Shown piece after piece: positions 6,774-11,644 of a DNA stretch of 11,644 nucleotides. The stretch is from contig CAMALD010000018.1 of the NCBI GenBank assembly GCA_945836355.1, positions 1 through 11,644 of the forward strand, read 5' to 3'. Each line of letters opens with the position of its first letter. Position 1 is the first letter of the stretch. The notes under the pieces are model-generated. The model was not told where the DNA came from. It ran no database searches and saw only the letters and a list, made by a program, of their open reading frames with translations. The position numbers were made by a program, and so were the translations under genes. Source of the DNA: an uncultured Lachnospiraceae bacterium. Lineage in GTDB: Bacteria > Bacillota > Clostridia > Lachnospirales > Lachnospiraceae.

Positions 6774-7829
6774 GTGGATACGGTAGTAAAAAAGATAAAT
6801 CGGAAGCAGATGAATACAGAGGATTTTGCAGAGGCATCCCGGATATTACATAGGGGTGGGCTGGTTGCGTTTCCGACGGAGACGGTTTACGGTCTTGGGG
6901 GGAATGCGCTTGACCCGGAGGCGGCAGCGCGCATTTACGCTGCGAAGGGCCGTCCGTCCGACAATCCGCTCATCGTGCATATTGCCGATGTAAGGGCGTT
7001 GGATGTACTTGCAGTAAACATCCCGCAGACCGCATGGCGGCTGGCAGAGCGCTTCTGGCCGGGACCACTGACCATGATACTGCAAAAAAGTCCGGCTGTT
7101 CCCCTCAGCACCACAGGAGGGCTGGAAACCGTGGCGATACGCATGCCTTCCGACGAGATTGCGGAAGAACTCATCCGTAGTTCCGGGTTATACATTGCTG
7201 CCCCGAGTGCAAATGCTTCGGGCAGACCGAGCACCACACGGGCCGAGCATGTGTACGAAGACCTTGCCGGGCGTATCGAGATGATTCTGGACGGTGGTCC
7301 GGTGCAGATTGGTCTGGAGTCCACGATTATTGATCTTACGACGGAGCATCCGCTGATTCTGCGCCCCGGCTATATTTCCCTCGAAGATATCCGTGAGCTG
7401 ATTCCGGAGGCTGATTACGACCCGGCGGTCTTAAAGCATAAGCCTCAGGAGAATATTGTGGCTAAGGCGCCGGGAATGAAATACCGCCATTATGCGCCGA
7501 AGGGGTGTCTGACAATCTATGAAGGCGATGCGATGGCGGTAGTGGAAACCATCAACCGGGATCTGGAACAGAGAGAGGGGCAGGGACATAAGTGCGCAGT
7601 CCTTGCAACGGACGAGACGAAGCAATATTATCGCGCCGATATTGTCAAGAGTATTGGCTCCCGTAAGGATGAAGAGGGAATTGCAGCGAGACTGTTTGAT
7701 ATTTTAAGAGAATTTGACGAGGAAAGAGTCGAATATATATATTCCGAAAGCTTTGAGGGCGGTCAGCTTGGACAGGCAATCATGAACCGGCTGCTGAAAG
7801 CAGCCGGCTATCATGTTGTTGAGGTCTGA
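6774..7829 (+). CDS. ywlC: L-threonylcarbamoyladenylate synthase (Sua5/YwlC)
   Basis: It makes L-threonylcarbamoyl-AMP from threonine, bicarbonate and ATP, the first step of the universal t6A37 modification of ANN-decoding tRNAs; the TsaBD(E) complex completes the transfer. The YrdC-type domain (about 12-205) contains VAFPTETVYGLGGNA (31-45), AAKGRPSDNPL (56-66), WPGPLTMIL, VAIRMPSD and APSANASGRPSTT (143-155). The linker APGMKYRHYAP (232-242) closes over the active site in Sua5 structures. The C-terminal Sua5 domain (about 244-351; SESFEGGQLGQAIMNRLLKAA) is present, so this is the long Sua5 form (351 aa) and not the short TsaC. The GTG start is set by its ribosome site. It converges with rpiB, whose stop lies only 11 bases away, with no obvious terminator between them. 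In B. subtilis ywlC also neighbours the ywlE and rpiB genes. Confidence 0.95.
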   Translation: MDTVVKKINRKQMNTEDFAEASRILHRGGLVAFPTETVYGLGGNALDPEAAARIYAAKGRPSDNPLIVHIADVRALDVLAVNIPQTAWRLAERFWPGPLTMILQKSPAVPLSTTGGLETVAIRMPSDEIAEELIRSSGLYIAAPSANASGRPSTTRAEHVYEDLAGRIEMILDGGPVQIGLESTIIDLTTEHPLILRPGYISLEDIRELIPEADYDPAVLKHKPQENIVAKAPGMKYRHYAPKGCLTIYEGDAMAVVETINRDLEQREGQGHKCAVLATDETKQYYRADIVKSIGSRKDEEGIAARLFDILREFDEERVEYIYSESFEGGQLGQAIMNRLLKAAGYHVVEV

Positions 7830-7840
7830 AATTGTGTTTT

Positions 7841-8269
7841 TTAATCTTCTATCTGGGAGATACGGCGGATATGGCGCTCGTCGTTGGAGAACGGGGTGTT
7901 TAAGAAGGTGTCAACGATCTTAATGGCAAGCCCCGGACCTACGATGCGTCCGCCCATTGCCAGAATATTGGCATTGTTGTGAAGTCTGGTTGCTTCTGCG
8001 GAAAAGCAGTCGTGGCAGAGTGCACAGCGCACACCCTTGATTTTATTGGCAGTGATAGAAATACCGATGCCGGTACCGCAAATCAAAATACCGAATTCAC
8101 ATTCCCCCGATACAACGGCAGCCGATACTGCCTTGGCGAATACGGGATAATCGCAGGAAGCCGTGGAGTTGGTACCGAAATCCTTGAATTCGATACCCTT
8201 TTCCTGTAAATATTTGATTACCTCAAGTTTCAGTTCGTAACCACCGTGGTCACATCCGATTGCTATCAT
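7841..8269 (-). CDS. rpiB: Ribose-5-phosphate isomerase B (RpiB/LacAB family)
   Basis: It interconverts ribulose 5-phosphate and ribose 5-phosphate in the non-oxidative pentose phosphate pathway, in the cytoplasm. The 142-residue length is typical. Visible are the phosphate and substrate region IGCDHGG (4-10), the catalytic cysteine C64 in GILICGTGIGIS, the ring-opening histidine H97 in RLHNNANILAMGGR, and the C-terminal ERHIRRISQIED. Galactose-6-phosphate isomerase and allose-6-phosphate isomerase belong to the same family, but no sugar operon is nearby, so RpiB is the best call. The ribosome site is GGAGG, nine bases before the ATG. It is the last gene of the mtnN operon, 58 bases after the phosphatase-like gene. 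Confidence 0.93.
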   Translation of the reverse strand: MIAIGCDHGGYELKLEVIKYLQEKGIEFKDFGTNSTASCDYPVFAKAVSAAVVSGECEFGILICGTGIGISITANKIKGVRCALCHDCFSAEATRLHNNANILAMGGRIVGPGLAIKIVDTFLNTPFSNDERHIRRISQIED

Positions 8270-8327
8270 ATTTTAAATCCTCCATTCATTATATTTCTGA
8301 AGAAATACCGATGATATCAGCATTTCC

Positions 8328-8828
8328 CTACATACGGTTATCCGTTTCGGGCTCGTGCGGCATGTCTTCGGGTGCCTCGGGAAGCTTCCCGTGAAGCAGC
8401 CGGAAGATTACGAGCTCCATTAAGTTTGAAAGCTCTGCAAAGCATTTGTCATAGGCAGCATAATCCTTGCCGTAAGGGTCTGAAACATCGCCGTGCCCGC
8501 CTGCAAATTCTTTGATTGTAAACACATTATCGTTTACGAAGAAATCGGTAGCCAGACGGCGCTTTTGAGTAATCGTCATGGTGAGTATCAGTGTCTGACC
8601 GTCGACCTCCTCCCTGCAAAACTGTTTTGTCGTGCGGGCACCAATCAGCATACCGTGAGTGGCAAGCATGGTCTCGGCCTTGGGATTGACCGGCTCCGGG
8701 AAAAGTACCACAAGTCCCCGGGAGCATACATCCAGATCAAGATCATGGTCGCTGTATTTAAAAATGGTTTCTGCGACAGGCCCTAAACAGGTGTTGTCGG
8801 TGCAGACAAAAATCAATCTGGTGATCAT
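8328..8828 (-). CDS. Low-molecular-weight phosphatase-like protein, degenerate P-loop
   Basis: The 166 residues follow the LMW protein-tyrosine phosphatase fold (arsenate reductase/YwlE superfamily). The active-site loop, normally VCxGNxCRSP, reads VCTDNTCLGP (8-17). Nucleophile C9 is kept, but the phosphate-binding arginine is leucine (L15), the following serine is glycine (G16) and the loop glycine is aspartate (D11). The general-acid motif DPYG (117-120) remains, as does SRGLVVLFPEP (36-46). Threonine T13 corresponds to the residue that gives B. subtilis YwlE its protein-arginine phosphatase preference. Without the arginine normal catalysis is doubtful; a binding role, or an altered activity, is possible. 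The C-terminal tail (about 147-166) is proline- and acid-rich and extends past the usual fold. Fold confident, activity uncertain. It lies between mtnN (30 bases) and rpiB (58 bases), in an apparent operon. Confidence 0.82.
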   Translation of the reverse strand: MITRLIFVCTDNTCLGPVAETIFKYSDHDLDLDVCSRGLVVLFPEPVNPKAETMLATHGMLIGARTTKQFCREEVDGQTLILTMTITQKRRLATDFFVNDNVFTIKEFAGGHGDVSDPYGKDYAAYDKCFAELSNLMELVIFRLLHGKLPEAPEDMPHEPETDNRM

Positions 8829-8858
8829 GCAGAATTACCTCCGTATCCTTAAATGGTA

Positions 8859-9551
8859 TCAGAGAGCGGCAACTAATGCCATCACAAGACGCACGGTATG
8901 TTCGATGGCAGCAGCTTCAAATGCCGGATAATCCATATGTGCACTGTCGTCTGCCTTGTCCGAGATAGCACGGATAATCAGGTACGGTATCTTGTTCAGG
9001 TACGCAGCCTGTGCGATTGCGGCTCCCTCCATCTCTGTGCACAGCGGATGGAACTGCTTTATCAGATAATCCTTTTTCGCTTTGTCGGCAATAAACTGGT
9101 CACCGCTGACAACACGGCCGGTAAAAACGTGAACCTCCGGGTTGACCTGTTCACAGGCTGTTTTTGCAAGTGCGATTAAGCGTGCGTCCGCCGGAAATAC
9201 CGAGTCCGGCATGCGAGGGATGACACCCGGCTCATAGCCGAAGGCGACTGCATCCATGTCATGCTGCAGGGAATCGGTGGAGAGTACAATATCCCCGATA
9301 TCGATTGCGGCATCCAGAGAGCCTGCAATACCGGTGTTGATGACCTGGTCCACCCGGAAGAGGTCGACCAAAAGCTGTGTGCAGATACCTGCATTGACCT
9401 TGCCGATACCGGAGCGCACTACAACGGCATCGCGGCCTGTGAGGATGCCTTTATAAAAATCCATGGAAGCGCGGGAGATGACTTCGACCTCCTGCATGGC
9501 GGCGGTAAGCCGGCTGACTTCCTCCTCCATGGCGCCGATAATACCTATCAT
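8859..9551 (-). CDS. mtnN: 5'-methylthioadenosine/S-adenosylhomocysteine nucleosidase
   Basis: It hydrolyses MTA and SAH (and 5'-deoxyadenosine) to adenine and the thioribose or ribose product. It clears by-products of SAM-dependent methylation, polyamine synthesis and radical-SAM reactions, and feeds methionine salvage and, where LuxS is present, AI-2. The 230-residue length is typical. Visible are IGIIGAMEEEV with the conserved glutamate E11, NTGIAGSLD (72-80), VSGDQF (148-153), CTEMEGAAIAQ with M174 and E175, and AISDKADDS with catalytic aspartate D198. The ribosome site GGAGG stands six bases before the ATG. It leads a minus-strand operon with the phosphatase-like gene and rpiB, from the promoter at 9598-9626. 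Confidence 0.95.
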   Translation of the reverse strand: MIGIIGAMEEEVSRLTAAMQEVEVISRASMDFYKGILTGRDAVVVRSGIGKVNAGICTQLLVDLFRVDQVINTGIAGSLDAAIDIGDIVLSTDSLQHDMDAVAFGYEPGVIPRMPDSVFPADARLIALAKTACEQVNPEVHVFTGRVVSGDQFIADKAKKDYLIKQFHPLCTEMEGAAIAQAAYLNKIPYLIIRAISDKADDSAHMDYPAFEAAAIEHTVRLVMALVAAL

Positions 9552-9597
9552 AAATTTCCTCCATTCTGCATATGCTCTGATTTGTAAAACACTTTTC

Positions 9598-9626
9598 AGT
9601 ATACCATTCTTTCGTAGATTTTTCCA
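9598..9626 (-). promoter_or_regulatory. Promoter of the mtnN operon
   Basis: On the minus strand: TGGAAA (9621-9626), 17-base spacer, TATACT (9598-9603). The -10 matches five of six positions and the -35 four. The transcript would start near 9591, about 40 bases before the mtnN ATG. No riboswitch-size leader is possible here. Confidence 0.65.
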
Positions 9627-9643
9627 GTGTAGAAATATTTTAT

Positions 9644-9672
9644 TTGCATATTTAGTATTTCTGGTATAAAAT
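9644..9672 (+). promoter_or_regulatory. Promoter of the TSCPD-murG unit
   Basis: TTGCAT (9644-9649), 17-base spacer, TAAAAT (9667-9672) in a strongly AT-rich stretch. An overlapping TATAAA (9665-9670) is an alternative -10. It lies back to back with the mtnN promoter, the two -35 boxes 17 bases apart, so the two units may influence each other. Confidence 0.6.
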
Positions 9673-9708
9673 AAGTCTCAAATTCAGTGGATACTAGGAG
9701 GAATCGAT

Positions 9709-9957
9709 ATGATTACTTATAAAACAACAGGAACCTGTTCAAGAGAAATTCAGTTTGATATTGAGGAAGTAAACGGTGTGAAGACCGTACATAATGTACA
9801 GTTTGTCGGCGGATGCAACGGAAATCTCAAGGGAATCGGCCGTCTGGTGGAAGGTATGCCGGTGGATGAGGTTATCAGACGTCTGGAAGGTACCATGTGC
9901 GGAACGAAGGGAACCTCCTGCCCGGACCAGCTGGCAAAGGCATTAAAGAATGCGTAA
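9709..9957 (+). CDS. Stand-alone TSCPD-domain protein (TIGR03905-like)
   Basis: An 82-residue protein that is a single TSCPD domain, the module also found at the C-terminus of B12-dependent (class II) ribonucleotide reductases. The domain shows GTCSREIQFDI, VQFVGGCNGNLKGIGRLVEGM, and the naming motif TSCPD (69-73) followed by QLAKAL. Four cysteines (C10, C36, C64, C71) sit in conserved places and could bind a metal, but that is inference. Stand-alone members are common in clostridia and their function is not established. The ribosome site is strong: AGGAGG seven bases before the ATG. It is the first gene of a unit with murG, 28 bases downstream. Confidence 0.88.
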   Translation: MITYKTTGTCSREIQFDIEEVNGVKTVHNVQFVGGCNGNLKGIGRLVEGMPVDEVIRRLEGTMCGTKGTSCPDQLAKALKNA

Positions 9958-9985
9958 ATCGGGTAAGAATGGAGAATGAATTGAC

Positions 9986-11116
9986 ATGAAACGTATTGTG
10001 TTTACCGGCGGCGGAACGGCAGGGCATGTCACGCCCAACATGGCGCTGATTGCAAGACTTCAGGAGCTGGATTATGACATTCACTACATCGGCTCATATA
10101 CCGGAATTGAGAAGGAACTGATTGAGAAGCTGGGCATCCCGTATTACGGCATCTCTTCGGGAAAGCTCCGCAGATATTTTGACCTGAAAAATTTCTCGGA
10201 CCCGTTTCGCGTGTTGAAGGGCTTTGGCGAGGCAAAGAAGCTGTTAAAGCGGATTAAACCGGATATCGTGTTCTCAAAAGGGGGCTTTGTCTCAGTACCT
10301 GTTGTAGTGGCGGCAAAAAAATGTAGGATTCCGGCAATCATTCATGAATCGGACATGACACCGGGGCTGGCAAATAAGCTTGCCATTCCTTCGGCAGTCA
10401 GGGTGTGTGCAAATTTCCCGGAGACAATACAGTATCTGCCGGAGGGCAAGGCTGTCCTCACCGGAACGCCTATCCGCAAGGAGCTCTTTGGGGGCAATAA
10501 GCTGAAAGGGCTGGAATTCTGCGGCTTTCATGCGAATCGCCCTGTTATTCTGGTGGTGGGCGGAAGTACCGGTTCCGCTGCAGTCAATGAAGCGGTGCGT
10601 AATCTCCTGCCGACGCTGCTAAAGCGTTTTCAGGTGATTCACCTGTGCGGAAAGGGCAAGACCGACCCGGCGTATGACAATGTGGAAGGGTATGTGCAGT
10701 ACGAGTATATCAGCGCAGAGCTCAGTGATTTGTTTGCAGCCGCTGATTTCGTCATCTCCCGCGCGGGAGCCAATGCAATCTGTGAGCTTCTGGCGCTGCG
10801 CAAACCTATGATTCTGATTCCGCTCTCGGCAGCAGCCAGTCGCGGTGACCAGATTCTGAATGCGGAATCCTTTGAGCGTCAGGGTTTTGCCTATGTGATT
10901 CATGAGGAAGACCTGACGAACGAGACCCTGCTTGAGGGAGTGAACGAGGTGTTCGGAAAGAAGGATGAATACCGGCAGACCATGCAGAATAGTCCTTTGA
11001 CGGATGCCACGGAGACCATCGTAAATATGATTGAGGAGATTGTGGCTGCACAGCCTGACGACCGGGAAACTGCCATGAATGAGGAGACGACCGCAGACGA
11101 CGATGATAAAGAATAA
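9986..11116 (+). CDS. murG: UDP-GlcNAc:lipid I GlcNAc transferase MurG
   Basis: MurG is a GT28 glycosyltransferase on the inner membrane face. It adds GlcNAc to undecaprenyl-PP-MurNAc-pentapeptide (lipid I) to form lipid II. The N-terminal acceptor domain has the G-loop FTGGGTAGHVTPNMAL (6-21), SKGGFVSVPVV (97-107) and HESDMTPGLANK (120-131). The C-terminal donor domain has VVGGSTGS (190-197), SRAGANAICELLALRKPMILIPL (from residue 258) with the UDP-sugar-binding glutamate E267, and DQILNAE (288-294). The length (376) is slightly above the usual 350-365 because of a charged tail (361-376, DDDDKE end). The ribosome site is modest (GGAG, 11 bases away). murG usually lies in the division-cell-wall cluster; here it follows a TSCPD gene with no other dcw gene in view. 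Confidence 0.94.
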   Translation: MKRIVFTGGGTAGHVTPNMALIARLQELDYDIHYIGSYTGIEKELIEKLGIPYYGISSGKLRRYFDLKNFSDPFRVLKGFGEAKKLLKRIKPDIVFSKGGFVSVPVVVAAKKCRIPAIIHESDMTPGLANKLAIPSAVRVCANFPETIQYLPEGKAVLTGTPIRKELFGGNKLKGLEFCGFHANRPVILVVGGSTGSAAVNEAVRNLLPTLLKRFQVIHLCGKGKTDPAYDNVEGYVQYEYISAELSDLFAAADFVISRAGANAICELLALRKPMILIPLSAAASRGDQILNAESFERQGFAYVIHEEDLTNETLLEGVNEVFGKKDEYRQTMQNSPLTDATETIVNMIEEIVAAQPDDRETAMNEETTADDDDKE

Positions 11117-11140
11117 AATTTGCGGACCGGTGCATATGAA

Positions 11141-11154
11141 GGCAGATATCTGCC
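11141..11154. repeat. 14-base palindrome downstream of murG
   Basis: GGCAGATATCTGCC is a perfect palindrome 24 bases after the murG stop. It has no loop and no T-tract, so it is not a convincing terminator. It could be a dimeric-protein binding site. The rest of 11117-11287 shows no gene or clear promoter. Confidence 0.3.
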
Positions 11155-11287
11155 CTCCCGCCTGAAAAATATGGGGATGCAACTGCCGTTTGACACATTG
11201 AGAGCCGGGCTTGGTGGTATGCAACCGCCGAAAACGGTATCATTTTGTTGTCAGAACGACATAGCAGACAATGGGAGGGAATGAAGC

Positions 11288-11439
11288 ATGATTTTAGCAG
11301 AAAAGATTACAGAAGAAAGAAAAAAGAACGGATGGTCGCAGGAGGAGCTTGCGGATAAGCTCGGCGTATCAAGGCAGGCGTGTTATATGCCGCTGTCGCA
11401 GGAGTGGTGAGGGTTTTTGTGAAATCAGAGGAGCAATAA
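11288..11439 (+). pseudogene. XRE-family regulator remnant with an internal deletion
   Basis: ATG 11288 follows a good ribosome site (GGGAGGG, 11273-11279). The first 31 codons (MILAEKITEERKKNGWSQ, then EELADKLGVSRQA) are the start of an XRE/Cro helix-turn-helix of the kind common in clostridia. They break off inside the recognition helix, where SKWE normally follows. The frame then reads CYMPLSQEW and stops at 11410. In the +1 frame the same stretch reads VLYAAVAGVVRVFVKSEEQ and stops at 11439. That is a membrane-helix tail like the C-terminal ends of XRE proteins fused to membrane segments. The simplest reading is a deletion that removed the middle of the gene and joined the ends out of frame. 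A 40-residue peptide could still be made but lacks a complete DNA-binding fold. Confidence 0.72.
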
Positions 11440-11453
11440 AGAGAAAATAGGAT

Positions 11454-11503
11454 AAGGGAGTGCCGCAAACTTATATTATCTGTGAAGCGGCACTCCCTTT
11501 TTT
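11454..11503 (+). terminator. Rho-independent terminator
   Basis: A perfect 13-bp stem (11454-11466 with 11487-11499, AAGGGAGTGCCGC and its complement) closes a 20-base loop. It is followed by six T (11498-11503, two of them in the stem). It ends the XRE remnant and could catch read-through from murG. On the minus strand the stem is followed by a poorer T-rich stretch, so it may also serve the gene entering from the right. Confidence 0.88.
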
Positions 11504-11510
11504 ACAGTAG

Positions 11511-11528
11511 ATAAGAAATTGTGACAAT
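11511..11528. repeat. Decayed copy of the left-end palindrome
   Basis: These 18 bases match 65-82 at 16 positions (ATAAGAAATTGTGACAAT against ATAGGAAATTGCGACAAT). The first arm and centre are kept, but the second arm has diverged after GACAAT, so the palindrome is no longer complete. Like the left copy it sits immediately beyond a terminator T-tract, here seven bases away. Confidence 0.5.
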
Positions 11529-11564
11529 GAATTATAACCGGAAAAACAGGATTAAGTGCTCTGA

Positions 11565-11644
11565 TTACAGAGCGGCGCGTATTCTGGCCGCAATTTCGGC
11601 AGCCTCGCCCTCGGCGTAGGATAGAGTTTTCCACGGAATGACAA
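11565..11644 (-). CDS. C-terminal end of an unidentified protein, cut by the window edge
   Basis: The minus strand has an open frame entering from the right edge and ending in TAA (11565-11567). The 25 visible residues (VIPWKTLSYAEGEAAEIAARI and four more) have an alanine- and glutamate-rich helix as expected for a folded C-terminus. No family can be named from this much. The terminator at 11454-11499 lies downstream of it in the reading direction. Confidence 0.5.
   Translation of the reverse strand, partial: VIPWKTLSYAEGEAAEIAARIRAAL

Noticed and set aside
11281..11358. Alternative short frame from ATG 11281 (MKHDFSRKDYRRKKKERM...)
   Set aside because: It overlaps the XRE remnant out of frame; the XRE reading has clear family similarity and better ribosome-site spacing.
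1..11644. CRISPR arrays, tRNA or rRNA genes, transposases, phage genes
   Set aside because: No spaced direct repeats, cloverleaf sequences or transposase or phage motifs were seen on either strand by eye.

Overview
The window looks like a chromosomal segment of a Gram-positive, spore-forming Clostridia, most likely a member of the Lachnospiraceae. This rests on the gene families present (MecA, a CwlD-type amidase, a GH18 protein with an SH3-like region, a stand-alone TSCPD protein, a small BspA-type leucine-rich-repeat protein), on purine-rich Shine-Dalgarno sites and on consensus sigma-A promoters. The placement is inferred from protein character, not from a marker gene. The window opens and closes with rho-independent terminators. 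Just beyond each one lies a copy of the same short element: a perfect palindrome at the left end and a decayed copy at the right.

Layout. Bases 1-94 hold a terminator and a 16-bp palindrome. Bases 170-1443 (minus strand) hold a 97-residue leucine-rich-repeat protein and mecA, separated by a long hairpin; mecA has a near-consensus promoter. Bases 1716-3714 (plus) hold a eukaryotic-type Ser/Thr kinase fused to a degenerate P-loop domain, followed by a coupled small protein that appears to be a second, free-standing copy of that P-loop domain. After a 327-base gene-free stretch, bases 4042-6677 (plus) encode two membrane-anchored cell-wall enzymes: a GH18 glycosidase-like protein and a CwlD-like amidase. 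Bases 6774-7829 (plus) encode Sua5/YwlC, for tRNA t6A synthesis. It converges on a minus-strand operon (9551 to 7841) reading mtnN, a low-molecular-weight phosphatase-like protein with a damaged active-site loop, and rpiB. A divergent promoter region (about 9552-9708) also serves the plus-strand TSCPD protein and murG. The right end holds an XRE-family regulator wrecked by an internal deletion, a strong terminator, and the C-terminal tip of a minus-strand gene that leaves the window.

How the genes fit together. GH18, CwlD and MurG all act on peptidoglycan; CwlD points to spore cortex. MecA is the adaptor for ClpC-ClpP proteolysis. The phosphatase-like protein keeps the threonine that marks protein-arginine phosphatases but has lost the catalytic arginine, so it may be a pseudophosphatase. 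sua5, a ywlE-like gene and rpiB lie together in Bacillus subtilis too, but here the order and strands are rearranged. The least explained part is the kinase/P-loop pair, which could be a signalling module using two ATPase-like domains without the Walker lysine.
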